The position numbers were made by a program, and so were the translations under genes. The notes beneath the pieces are model-generated. The model saw only the letters and a list, made by a program, of their open reading frames with translations, searched no databases and was not told where the DNA came from. A stretch of 64,000 bases of DNA from Deferribacteres bacterium (GTDB lineage: Bacteria > Zhuqueibacterota > Zhuqueibacteria > Zhuqueibacterales > Geothermadaptataceae), in the NCBI GenBank assembly GCA_020633655.1, contig JACKDF010000004.1:503072-567071 (forward strand), written 5' to 3'. Of the stretch, positions 9,344 through 19,300 are shown piece after piece. The number at the start of each line of letters is the position of its first letter. Position 1 is the first letter of the stretch.

Positions 9344-10705
9344 ATGGGAAAACATCGTGGTATTCTGACGGTTGTGATTTTATTGATTCTTTTTACGGTT
9401 ATTTACTGGTTTTTCGTATACCGGATACTCAACAAACCAGACATACCAAGCGAACCTGACATTTTTGCGCTTCAGGAACCAGATATTCGGGTTCGTATTT
9501 TAAATGCCGCTGGTGAAATTAAAATTCAACTTCTCGATGAGTGGCTCGTTGCCGTAGATGATCAAAAAAACGAGACGAGCCTTCCTGCAAAAAGCAACCT
9601 GACTATTTCTGCATCCCAAAACAAACTCAAATTCGAAATGGATACACTGCCCGAAGATATCATTGCAGATTCGTTGCTCTTGACCTGTTCGGTTTCCAAA
9701 GGAGCGTTGTTAATCCAGGATGTGCCTTACGGTGTCGGTTGGTGGTGGGAAGGCAAGGAAGACCGGGTTTATGAAGGTGAATTGCTCTTGTTTCCAGCCG
9801 AAGGTGAGTATGTTGATGCAGTCATTCGTTTGCCGCTTGAAGATTACCTTCTGGGTGTCATTCCTTACGAAATTGGTGGTGATTCACCACAAGAAGCATT
9901 GAAAGCACAGGCCGTTGCAGCGCGATCCGAAGCCATCATGGCGCTTCGTTCAGGCATGTACTGTGGGCCTCACCACGATTTAACTGCAGATGTGGAATGT
10001 CAGGTTTTTTCGGGAAATGCAAAGCGGACAAGAGAATCGGATGAGGCCGTGCGTGAAACCCGTGGAATTGCCCTTTTCTGCGAGGATAAACCGATTCACG
10101 GTTATTATGCATCCAATTGCGGCGGGCATTCGGAGATTATAGAAAATGTCTGGCCTGACCGTCCACGACCCTTAACCTATCAGCAGGGAAATTTTGATTC
10201 GGAGACAATTTTTCCCATCGACTTAAGCAGTGAAAAATTGATTTACCGTTGGCTGATGAGTAGTCCTGATGTCTATTGTAATCCGGAATACTATAAAGAT
10301 TTACCAACCTGGAGTCGTGACAATTTTCGTTGGCGAAAAGAATTTACAGGTGCAGCTCTATCCCGGCTCATTGCAAAACATAAAGATATTGGCATGCTGC
10401 AGGAAATTAAAGTGTTAAAACGAGGTGTTTCGGGAAGGATAAGTTCGATTCGCTTTGTCGGCAGTACCAATCACCTCGATGTGAATACCGAGTTGGCAAT
10501 CCGGCAGATATGGCAACCGCCTTTGCAAAGCTCGTGCTTTTTTGTTGAGGAACAAGGTGGACTTTTTACTCTTGTTGGTGCAGGATGGGGGCATGGCGTT
10601 GGCATGTGCCAGACCGGTGCGGTTTCTCAGGCTCACAAAGGAATTACGTATAAAAAAATATTAGCACATTACTATCGTGATTCACAGCTTAAGTTTTTGT
10701 ATTAA
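9344..10705 (+). CDS. SpoIID/LytB domain protein, membrane-anchored
   Basis: 453 residues. One N-terminal membrane helix (about 7-27) anchors a periplasmic part. After a ~120-residue beta-rich region comes a SpoIID domain (about 150-450): LEDYLLGVIPYEIG with the Glu aligned to the catalytic residue of SpoIID, AQAVAARSEA, YYASNCGGHSE, and the closing GWGHGVGMCQTGA. SpoIID is a lytic transglycosylase acting on denuded peptidoglycan; homologues in non-sporulating bacteria are thought to remodel the cell wall. The ATG at 9344 has an excellent aaaggagg seven bases upstream, so the longer open frame from 9221, which runs through the palindromic repeat, is not used. It converges with the deaminase gene. 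Confidence 0.92.
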   Translation: MGKHRGILTVVILLILFTVIYWFFVYRILNKPDIPSEPDIFALQEPDIRVRILNAAGEIKIQLLDEWLVAVDDQKNETSLPAKSNLTISASQNKLKFEMDTLPEDIIADSLLLTCSVSKGALLIQDVPYGVGWWWEGKEDRVYEGELLLFPAEGEYVDAVIRLPLEDYLLGVIPYEIGGDSPQEALKAQAVAARSEAIMALRSGMYCGPHHDLTADVECQVFSGNAKRTRESDEAVRETRGIALFCEDKPIHGYYASNCGGHSEIIENVWPDRPRPLTYQQGNFDSETIFPIDLSSEKLIYRWLMSSPDVYCNPEYYKDLPTWSRDNFRWRKEFTGAALSRLIAKHKDIGMLQEIKVLKRGVSGRISSIRFVGSTNHLDVNTELAIRQIWQPPLQSSCFFVEEQGGLFTLVGAGWGHGVGMCQTGAVSQAHKGITYKKILAHYYRDSQLKFLY

Positions 10706-10712
10706 GGTGATT

Positions 10713-10791
10713 TGAAAACGGATTAAGTGGATTGCATTGATTAAATGGATAAATACTACCCATTCTCATGCTATTCGTTTAATCCGTGTTC
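10713..10791. repeat. Inverted repeat between convergent genes
   Basis: gaaaacggattaa (10713-10725) pairs with ttaatccgtgttc (10779-10791), with 11 of 13 positions matching, around a ~53-base spacer. It sits between the converging SpoIID and deaminase genes and may act as a weak bidirectional terminator or be a dispersed repeat copy. No clean T-run follows. Confidence 0.4.
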
Positions 10792-10802
10792 TTTTCCTAA
10801 CG

Positions 10803-11216
10803 CTATAAAAATTGCCTAACTTCAATGCCCGCATTTCTTAGAATTTCCAGCGAATCTTTCTTTCTGTATTCATTTTTGTAAATAATACGCTTCACATTGC
10901 CGAGATTAATTAATCGTTTTGCGCACATAATACACGGCAGATGCGTAACGAAAACGAATTTTTCAATCTCACGCGGTGAATCGCAATTGATCACCGCATT
11001 TTCCTCGGAATGCAAACATCCACAGTTTCCTGGTGTATCGCTGTCGCAGGTGTTTGGTAAACCGGTTGCATTGCCATTGTAGCCAACGGCGAGCACTTTG
11101 CGGTAGTCGCTGGAGGTAATCACTGTCCCGACTTGCAAGCGTTTGCAGGTGGAACGCTGAGCGATCGTTTCTGCGAATTGCATGTAAACCTGATCAAAAG
11201 AAGGTCTTGTGTGCAT
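10803..11216 (-). CDS. dCMP/cytidine deaminase family protein
   Basis: 137 residues. It has the zinc deaminase signatures: HSEENAVI (the HxE motif with catalytic Glu) and LPCIMCAKRLI (PCxxC). The preceding TPGNCGCLHSEEN stretch, with extra Cys, is typical of deoxycytidylate deaminase-like proteins of the ComEB type, which convert dCMP to dUMP for thymidylate synthesis. The start at 11216 gives MHTRPSFDQVYMQFA, which aligns with family N-termini. A longer frame to 11279 overlaps the upstream gene and is rejected. A ggag lies upstream, overlapping the stop of the peptidase gene; the 5-base gap indicates co-transcription with it. Confidence 0.9.
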   Translation of the reverse strand: MHTRPSFDQVYMQFAETIAQRSTCKRLQVGTVITSSDYRKVLAVGYNGNATGLPNTCDSDTPGNCGCLHSEENAVINCDSPREIEKFVFVTHLPCIMCAKRLINLGNVKRIIYKNEYRKKDSLEILRNAGIEVRQFL

Positions 11217-11221
11217 TTTTT

Positions 11222-13492
11222 TTACTCCACTGGCCCAGCGGGCATGTGTTCTTTTAAATACCATGTCAACGTTTCCCACACATGGCGAGTGGAATTCTCA
11301 CCTTCGTATAAACCGTGCGAGCGGTTTGGATACGGAACCATCGTAAACATTTTGTTCTGTTTTATAAGCTCGTTTATCAGCACTTCTGCACTCTGGTAAT
11401 GCACATTATCGTCGCCGGTACCATGCATGAGGAGCAGATTGCCACGCAAGTTTTTTGCAAAATTCACAGGTGATCCGTTTTTATATCCTTCAGGATTTGT
11501 TTCCGGCAAGCCCATGTAGCGCTCCTGATAAATTGTATCATAAAGTCTTTGGTTGCTGACGAAGGCGATCGCCATCGCTGTTTGGTAGAGATCCGGATAG
11601 CGAAAGATGGCGTTTAAGCTCATGCTGCCACCACCGCTCCAGCCCCAAATTGCAATTCTGGTGGAATCGACGAAGCTCCATTTGCGGATGATGCGATTCG
11701 CCGCGGCATGGTCTGCCGAAGCGAGAATACCGATTTGTCCATAGATACTTTTTCTCCATGCCCGACCGTTCGGACCCGGCGTGCCTCGTGGATCCACACT
11801 TATGATAACATAGCCGTTCTGGGCAAGCATCGTGTGCCAGAGATAACGAGAACCGCCCCATTGATCGAGCACAGTCTGTCCGGCAGGTTCGCCATAAACA
11901 AAAAACAGAACAGGATATTTTTTGTTTTTATCGAAGTTGTATGGTAAAATTTTATACCCATCTAAACTGACATTTTTTTCGATACTTACTGTAAAAAACT
12001 CCGTCGGCAGGCGTTTGATGGATTCCAGTTTTTCTTTTAATTCTTTGTTTTCTATCATTACTCGAATCGTTTTGTGATCCGGCAGACTGATAAGTTCGGT
12101 TATTGGTGGATTATCCATTTTTGAAAATGTGTGGAAAGCCCATTTGAAATTTGGAGCAATGTTGTAGTGATGCGTACCCGCTTGCGCTGCAGGGGATAAT
12201 CGGTTGGCGTTACTTTCTCCATTAAGACGGATGCGATACAGATAGCGTTGCGTTGCATTTTCCGGCGAAGCCATGAAGTAGATCCAGCCAGCTTTGTCAT
12301 CAATGCCCAGAATCTCTGTAATATCATAGCTTTCCCTGGTCACGAGTTTGATATCCTTTCCGTCGCGAGTAATACGGTATATATGCCGCCATCCATCCTG
12401 CTCGCTTACCCAGGTAAATTCTTTGCCATTTTTCAGCCATTTCCAATCATCGACAACATCCAGCCAGGCGCTGTCTCTGTCTGTATAAATCGTTTTTACG
12501 TTTCCTGTTGTCGCATTGCCAAGAATAACATTGTTGGTGTTTTGCAAACGGTTTATTTGTTGCAGGATTACTTCCTTTGAAGAGGCAGCCCATTCCATGC
12601 GTGGAATATAATTATTGCGCGGATCGCCTGGTACATCAAGCCAGGTTGTTTCGCCACTGTCTGTATCAATCACACCAACGCGGCAGGAGGAATTTGTAGT
12701 GCCTACTTTGGGATAGGGAAGGGGAATGATTCGTGAATAAATGGAATCAGTATTATTGATCAGGTTAAATGTCCCAACTCCTTCGGTATCGAACTGCCAG
12801 TAGGCGATCTTTTTGCTATCCGGGCTCCATCGAATGCCATTCCTCAAACCAAATTCTTCTTCATAAACCCAGTCAGATGTTCCATTGACAATATTTTCTG
12901 CGGTAGATTTTGTGAGTGGCGTAATTGTCTGGTTTTTCAGATCCTCAAGATAGACATTGCGTTCACAAACATAGGCTGCTTTTTCCCCATAAGGAGAAAA
13001 TGTGGCAAACATCAGCGTGGAGGGTTTAAATTTCCTTCCCAACTGGTGCATTTGCCATGTTTTAAGATCAATTACCCAATAATCACCACGCGTGTGATAG
13101 CGCCAAACTCGCTGCGTGTTGGTAAATATGAGGAGTTTGGTTTGATCAATTGACCAGCTGTAATCACGAATCTGCAGTGGTTTTTCTTCACCTGCGGGGA
13201 TGATGTTTTTGGCAGGAACCAGAATTTTTCGCTCGCCAGATTTGCAGTCATATTGCACAATATCGCTGCCTTTGCCATCTTCCGCGCGCTCAAGGGTTGT
13301 ATAGCCTTGTCCATCGGCTAACCATTTTGAAGGCGCCATTCGTTCAGCATTGTATAGGTTGTCAGAAAAAATATGCTGCAAGGTAAGCAAGGAATCGTCT
13401 AGGGATTGCGCATGCAGAAAATTAAGTGCTACCAGGGCGATGAACATGAAAAGTAGTTGGATACGATTGATTTTTGTACCTGGAAAGTTCAC
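11222..13492 (-). CDS. Dipeptidyl peptidase IV-like serine peptidase (S9)
   Basis: 756 residues with an N-terminal signal peptide (cleavage after LNFLHAQ). An eight-bladed propeller region (about 60-480) contains DWVYEEEF, the double-Glu motif that binds the substrate N-terminus in DPP4. A C-terminal alpha/beta-hydrolase domain follows with the triad in GWSGGGS (Ser near 617), GTGDDNVH (Asp near 693) and NRSHGLY (His near 725). It should remove X-Pro or X-Ala dipeptides from oligopeptides in the periplasm. The start is GTG with aaaggagc upstream; an ATG overlapping it by two bases is out of frame. It is first of a two-gene operon with the deaminase. Confidence 0.94.
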   Translation of the reverse strand: MNFPGTKINRIQLLFMFIALVALNFLHAQSLDDSLLTLQHIFSDNLYNAERMAPSKWLADGQGYTTLERAEDGKGSDIVQYDCKSGERKILVPAKNIIPAGEEKPLQIRDYSWSIDQTKLLIFTNTQRVWRYHTRGDYWVIDLKTWQMHQLGRKFKPSTLMFATFSPYGEKAAYVCERNVYLEDLKNQTITPLTKSTAENIVNGTSDWVYEEEFGLRNGIRWSPDSKKIAYWQFDTEGVGTFNLINNTDSIYSRIIPLPYPKVGTTNSSCRVGVIDTDSGETTWLDVPGDPRNNYIPRMEWAASSKEVILQQINRLQNTNNVILGNATTGNVKTIYTDRDSAWLDVVDDWKWLKNGKEFTWVSEQDGWRHIYRITRDGKDIKLVTRESYDITEILGIDDKAGWIYFMASPENATQRYLYRIRLNGESNANRLSPAAQAGTHHYNIAPNFKWAFHTFSKMDNPPITELISLPDHKTIRVMIENKELKEKLESIKRLPTEFFTVSIEKNVSLDGYKILPYNFDKNKKYPVLFFVYGEPAGQTVLDQWGGSRYLWHTMLAQNGYVIISVDPRGTPGPNGRAWRKSIYGQIGILASADHAAANRIIRKWSFVDSTRIAIWGWSGGGSMSLNAIFRYPDLYQTAMAIAFVSNQRLYDTIYQERYMGLPETNPEGYKNGSPVNFAKNLRGNLLLMHGTGDDNVHYQSAEVLINELIKQNKMFTMVPYPNRSHGLYEGENSTRHVWETLTWYLKEHMPAGPVE

Positions 13493-13888
13493 ATCTTGCT
13501 CCTTTTCAACAAAACGGCAATAAGATTTGATAGGCTGTTAAACAATGGTTGCCTTTAAAATACTTAAGTCCTGTGTATTATGCAAGACTGCAATCTTTAC
13601 TTGAATTGGCACGGATTTGCTCTTGAAATGGGATGACCGATTATTATGTAACTTCTTTTTTTATAAAAATTAAATTGCATCGCATTTCAGAATGCATTAT
13701 TATAATGCACGACCAATAATCATTATTACACATCCTGCACCTGGCTTAACGCTATCGTTTTTTGTAAATTCTTTTAAAATCATCTTCTGATCCATTTTCC
13801 AATTAATTATTTGTTCTAAGTATTTATCGCTATTTACTAGTTCTGGATTTGTAGTTAAACTAACCTTTAAACTACATTCTCGATAATT
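13493..13888. other. Divergent intergenic region, 396 bp
   Basis: This separates the leftward peptidase operon from the rightward sigma-factor operon, so both promoters should lie here. The right half is AT-rich. A 65-codon minus-strand ORF at 13700-13897 overlaps the sigma gene start and has no recognisable features; it is left out. No clear operator, RNA gene or repeat was found. Confidence 0.5.
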
Positions 13889-14452
13889 ATGGAACACGAC
13901 ACACTTTTAGTGAAAAATGTACAATCTGGTAAAATGAAATTCGATCACGAAGCAGAAAATATTCTTTTCCAAAAATATTATCCACGAATCCGCCTCAAAC
14001 TGCAATTCAGATTGCATGATGATCAAGATAGCATTGATGATCTCACTCATGAAATTGCAATTGAATTACTTCATAGTCTTCGTAACGGGAATTATGATCC
14101 CTCAAAAGCTACAATCGGATCCTACCTCAATGGAATTATCAATCATAAACTGATTAGTTATTTTAAAAAACGTGCGCAGGGCAAAACGTCCTCAATTGAT
14201 GATACAGCGGACGAAGGGCTCATTGTTCTACCACGAATTACAGAAAATATGGATAATGAAAAGCTTATCCAGTGCCTGCGTCACCACTTGCCGAAATTAC
14301 GACAGAATTATCGTGAAGTATTTTTACTCTATTACCATGATGGATTCAGTGTTAAACAAATAGCCGAGCACCTTGGCCGTAGTTCTTTGACAATTGCGAA
14401 TGAAAAATTTCAAGCCTTGAAAATTTTACGTAAAAAGTGCATAATTAAATAA
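13889..14452 (+). CDS. ECF-type RNA polymerase sigma factor
   Basis: 187 residues. Region 2 (about 20-100) includes DDQDSIDDLTHEIAIELL, matching the DDLTQDxF helix of sigma-70 region 2. Region 4 (about 130-185) includes LRQNYREVFLLYYHDGFSVK followed by the QIAEHLGRSSLTIANEKF helix-turn-helix. The two domains are joined by an acidic linker, as in ECF factors. It is followed after 57 bases by a zinc anti-sigma gene, then a membrane protein and a TPR-CHAT protein, all in one direction. It probably drives its own operon and is held inactive by the anti-sigma factor. The ATG at 13889 is the only sensible start. Confidence 0.93.
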   Translation: MEHDTLLVKNVQSGKMKFDHEAENILFQKYYPRIRLKLQFRLHDDQDSIDDLTHEIAIELLHSLRNGNYDPSKATIGSYLNGIINHKLISYFKKRAQGKTSSIDDTADEGLIVLPRITENMDNEKLIQCLRHHLPKLRQNYREVFLLYYHDGFSVKQIAEHLGRSSLTIANEKFQALKILRKKCIIK

Positions 14453-14509
14453 ATTTACTCAATAATTTGCACAAGTCCACCAAGAGTAGAATAAAAACCA
14501 GGATTGAAA

Positions 14510-15397
14510 ATGGACTGCACGCTTGAAAACCGATCTTCGATAATTGATGAATATTTACACAACCGAATGACTGATGATGAAAAAGATGAATTTGAAGCGC
14601 ATTATTTTGAATGTGACACCTGTTTCGCAGAGCTGGAATTTACGAAATCACTGGCTCAATTAATCAAATCAGAAGGCCGCGAATTGCTCACTGACCCTAA
14701 ACCAGTAACAATTCCGTTCCTTCAAAGGCTTAAGAGATTTTTCAATGATACCTTTAAGAGTTCCCGTGTCCCCGCTTTTGCCGGGGTTTTGGTGTCGGTT
14801 GTCGTGGTGACAGCCTTCCTTGTTTCCTATCAGGGAAAAACAATTTTTGCTACTGTTGATTACGCAAGGGAAGTGCCCTATCCATACCAGGCGTCATCGA
14901 TGCGTGGTGCATCAGAAAATCAGGATGATTCGCTTTTTGCTGCATTTCAGGATCAATTTACACAGGCAATGAGTGAATATTTACAATTGCATTATTCTGC
15001 TGCTGCTGAACTTTTGGCTGCGATGCAACCTGACGTAAAGCTTTTAGAACAGCGTGCAGAACAGCTTGAGGTGCATGAGTACGATAGGATAAAAATAAGC
15101 AGCGATGTAAATAAGTACTATTTTTATCGAGGGGTGAATTCTCTCGCCCTGGCAAAAGAAAAATCAATTCACAATGCGATGCCTGATATTGATAGCGCTC
15201 TTAATTTTTTAAGGAAAGCGAATGCAGTTGCAAAGCTAAATGAAGTAGGAGATCGTAGCAGGGAGTTTTATTTTATAGCTTTGTGTCAAGCGATGCAAAA
15301 TAATAGTGAAAATGCGAGAATTACCTTGCAGAAAATTTCTGTCGGTGATGAGTTTTATGCTCAAAGACTTAAGTTGATGGAAAAGCTTAGCGATTGA
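14510..15397 (+). CDS. Transmembrane zinc anti-sigma factor with periplasmic helical repeat domain
   Basis: 295 residues. The N-terminal zf-HC2 (ZAS) motif HYFECDTC (H-x3-C-x2-C) lies near residue 33, which in RsrA-type proteins binds the sigma factor. One membrane helix follows (VPAFAGVLVSVVVVTAFLV, near 87-105). The outer part (about 120-295) is helical and TPR-like and could sense an extracytoplasmic signal. The ATG at 14510 is chosen over the TTG at 14504 because aggattgaaa gives proper spacing. The gene lies between sigma factor and membrane protein genes with short gaps, so it is almost certainly the regulator of the upstream sigma factor. Confidence 0.9.
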   Translation: MDCTLENRSSIIDEYLHNRMTDDEKDEFEAHYFECDTCFAELEFTKSLAQLIKSEGRELLTDPKPVTIPFLQRLKRFFNDTFKSSRVPAFAGVLVSVVVVTAFLVSYQGKTIFATVDYAREVPYPYQASSMRGASENQDDSLFAAFQDQFTQAMSEYLQLHYSAAAELLAAMQPDVKLLEQRAEQLEVHEYDRIKISSDVNKYYFYRGVNSLALAKEKSIHNAMPDIDSALNFLRKANAVAKLNEVGDRSREFYFIALCQAMQNNSENARITLQKISVGDEFYAQRLKLMEKLSD

Positions 15398-15431
15398 TGT
15401 GGTTTTTACTTTTAAGGTACAGGAGGATGGG

Positions 15432-16280
15432 ATGAAATCGAAAGATGAAAAAAAAGCGGAACGACCGAGTACGAACAAGATTAACAAACTGCTCATATGG
15501 CTACTCGTATTTGCCTTGGTTTTTATTGGTTATTTGATGAAAAGACCAATTGTTCAGGAGTATGAACCAGCAACGGCTGTTGAAGAATTTTCCGGACACG
15601 CCATGGATGTAGCTTTGAATTCTATTATCGAGATGCAACGCCGCAGCCAGGATTCATGGGATCAATTGCTGGCATCGGATAAGCTTGGATATTCTGAGAA
15701 ATTTGTGCTCGCCTCTTTTATATCAAATGATCCTCCACAGGGCGAAGAAAAACCTGTGGAAGGCGATGCGATTGAAGATAATCCCATATGCCCACCGCCC
15801 CATCGTTGCCTGGATTCGAATTTTCCCGTTTATGTTTTAGAAGAAGACACAAAAGCCGGGATCGGTTTATTTACGAAAGATGCCATTGCCGCAACAATCG
15901 ACACCATTGGAAATCTCTATTATAACTGGGAAGATTCGGTTCAAGCAGATTTAAATTTTACATTTTTTGATTCGAAAAAAAATGCAGAAAATATACTCAT
16001 TTCAATCGAATCTATTACTTCCGATGTTAAAATAAAAGATCCAGAGTTTTTTATACCGCTGCTAAAAAATCTCTATTCATCCATCCAGAATCTGCAATCA
16101 GCTGAAGATGAAAAAGGGATAAAATCGTCTTCTCATGCACAGACTTATAACTATAATTTGGGCCAAAACTCCGATTTAGATGTTCAAATTGAACTTAACT
16201 ATGATACGAATGCGGATATTTTTCAATTAAACACCACAATGGTATATACCACTGCGCTTAAGAAAACAACTGCGAAATAG
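15432..16280 (+). CDS. Single-pass membrane protein of unknown function in sigma/CHAT operon
   Basis: 282 residues. A short Lys-rich N-terminus is followed by one membrane helix (LLIWLLVFALVFIGYLM, near 19-35); the rest should face the periplasm. It has two close cysteines (ICPPPHRC) and no family I recognise. The ATG at 15432 has a perfect aggagg at 15421-15426; the in-frame GTG at 15399 overlaps the region just after the previous stop and is less likely. It is placed directly between the anti-sigma gene and the CHAT gene, so it may be a partner or substrate of the CHAT protein. That role is inference from position only. Confidence 0.72.
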   Translation: MKSKDEKKAERPSTNKINKLLIWLLVFALVFIGYLMKRPIVQEYEPATAVEEFSGHAMDVALNSIIEMQRRSQDSWDQLLASDKLGYSEKFVLASFISNDPPQGEEKPVEGDAIEDNPICPPPHRCLDSNFPVYVLEEDTKAGIGLFTKDAIAATIDTIGNLYYNWEDSVQADLNFTFFDSKKNAENILISIESITSDVKIKDPEFFIPLLKNLYSSIQNLQSAEDEKGIKSSSHAQTYNYNLGQNSDLDVQIELNYDTNADIFQLNTTMVYTTALKKTTAK

Positions 16281-16340
16281 ATATAAATTTTTCGAACTGT
16301 GGAGTTTTCGTACTATTGAATAATTGAAAAGTGGGTAAAT

Positions 16341-19300
16341 TTGGTTTTTTATCAACGAATCCTAAACTTTCTTCTGTTTTTCATTTTAATATCCAGGATT
16401 TTTACACTTCATGCAGAACCATTGGCTCCCAGCACTGGTACTGTTACCGTGCAATCACAGCACCATCCGTTTTATGAATTTATCGCGAAGAACAGGGCAA
16501 ATGGATTTAAGGATGTTTTTGAAGGTGCTAGAGAAATTGTGGCCCAGCAACCCGAGCTTCAAGCTGCATATACTTATATTTTTGATAAGTATGTTGAGAA
16601 CAACGAAATTCAGGCATGCTCTAAATTTTTTAACGAGTTAGCTCAGCAAAAACAAACGCGACTGTATTCTCTCTGGATGTTGGCACGCCTTGAATTCTCG
16701 CAAAATCACCCCAATACATGTTTGGAGATTTATGATAAAATCTTTCACGAATTTGCAGATATTCCCGCAATTGTTTTGCATGAATATCTGCAAATGGTGG
16801 ATGTTCTCTCACCAACTGTAAATTCATATCGATATCCGGAATTGCAAAAACATCCGGTCTTTAACATTGTTCATCATTTTAGCCACTACCAATACAAGCA
16901 AGCCCTTGCTGAATATTCAAAACTTCGCCAGGTTAAATTGCATTCTGATTTCTTCCTTTTGCATTTGTATGCACGGTCCCAGGCTTCACTGAAAAACTTC
17001 CAAAAAGCAGATTCCGTATTGCAATTCGCTCTGCGTCAGGCTGAGGAAAAGGGCGCCATCGAGTACCATATACTCTTTCTTTACGATCTTGGAAAACTCG
17101 CTTATGCACAAGGTAATAATGAAGACGCACTCGAGATTCTTACCAAAGCAATTGCCTCCTGCAAGGAGATCGATAACAGGAGATTGCAAGCCGAGATACT
17201 CAACCTGCGCAGCCATGCGCATAAGATTATGGGACACAATCAGCTCGCCCTCCAGGATTGTATTGAGGGCGAAATTTATGCACACGCTGTCTTGGATTTC
17301 AGGACGCTTTCGCAAATACTGGAGTCGAAAGGGAGGGTGTTGTCTGTTATGGGAAAAAATGTCGAAGCACTCAAAGCATATGATGCTTGTAGTAGGCTTC
17401 CATTGATAAATCGTGAAACACAAATTTATGCTGAATACTACAAAGCAGAAATTTACATCGGGTATTTTCAATTTCATTTAGCGAAAAAAACTCTGCAAAG
17501 AGCATTAAAATTAGCAGATGAAAAGAAATACGAGTGGGAACAAGCTCTGCTCAAAGCCACATTGGGCCGAGTTTTGATGTTTGAGGGAAACCGGGAATTG
17601 GCACGCCAATATGCTCTTGAGCATATTGACTATTTATCTGGTTCTTCGGCCGTGCTCGCGAAAGCTTTTTGGTTGAAACATATTGCTATGAGTTATGCCG
17701 ATGAGTTGAATTACGAAAAGGCAGCCTTCTATTATCAACAAGCTTTAGACATTGTCCAAAAAAGCAAAAACAAAAGTTACATCCATCCCTATTTGTTCGA
17801 ATATGCAAATTATTTTTATAAAATTTCCAATTACCCTCAAGCACAATGCTACCTTGATACACTAATGTCGAGTTCTGGACAGAAGGATGATTCCACCATA
17901 AAGGCGAAGGCTTTCTTCCTGCAAGCACAAATTGATGATGTTCAAGGCAATCTACCAGCTGCTTTAAAAAACTATAGAAAATCCGTCGGAATATTTGAAT
18001 CAATTCGCAGGCAAACCACCGTAAGTGATCTTCGGGTTGGATTTTTTAGTGAAGCGCATAAAGCCAGCCAACATCTGGCAGGTTGCTACCTCGATAAATT
18101 TCAAACAACGGGACAATTCACTGACCTTGACAGCGCATTGTATTTTATCGATCTGGGAAGAAATCGTAATCTTAAAGAGCGTTTCAATGGACAAAATCGG
18201 GAAACGGCAAAAGATGCAACGTGTTTAGCCATTGCGGCTGAAATTCGAAAAAAACAACGGCTGTGGCGCGATGCCTGCGTAACTTATGCACCATCAGCCA
18301 CAATTGACTCTTTATACGAAGCGGTTGAATTGGAGCACTATGCTTTGATGGAACACCGATTGTATCTGTTTCAATCACACGAAGATAGCAGTTCATCGAG
18401 CGGAACAGTTGGAACAGGAATGCACGATATTGCTGGTTTACACGCTAAAATTCTCGGACAAAATAACGCACGCATTATTTACCATTTTGTGGATGAAAAA
18501 ATTTATGCAATCGCAGCAAATGAGCACAATGTTAAAATAGTGCAGCTGAGCTGTGAAGTAAAACAATTGGCAAGTCAAATTGCGTTGCTTATCGAACCGT
18601 TCTCCACGGCTAATTCAGATTCAATAAATTCTATTCCGTTTCATGCTGAAATTGCTCATAAACTTTATCAGGAATTGATATTTCCCATCGAAAACAGGAT
18701 GAAATTGCCTGAGGATGTTTTAATCGTTGCAGACGGTGTTTTGAATCAACTGCCGTTTGAATTATTGCTTACAGCACCATGCCAAAAGGATGTCTATTTA
18801 CCTACAGATTATCCCGAGTACACAGATAAATTTCTGCTCCAACACTATTCTATTGGCTATTCACCTGCAACATTCCCGGATAATGAAAAATCACTGATTT
18901 CGGAGCACAATACTTTAGTTTTAGCCAATCCGGCACATCCTGCAGCAAGTAAAGAAGATATTTCCATGCGGAGTGGCAGAATATTTTCACCGCTGTTGCA
19001 TGCGATCATAGAAGCACGGAACATTGAGCGTATTGCGATGAATGCAACTGTACTTATTGGCCGCGAGGCGACAAAGGAAAATTTTGCCAGCCTTGCAGAG
19101 AAGCATCAGGTCTTGCATCTTGCAACCCATGCATTTTCAGATTCGATCTTTGATGCATTTTCGGGTGCTGTGTTGGCTGCGACTACTAATTTTGACGACG
19201 ATGGTATTTTAATGGGGTACGAGATTGAAGATATGCATATTGCCAATTATGATCTTGTCTTTCTTAGTGGGTGTGATACCGGACGGGGTAAATTCATTCC

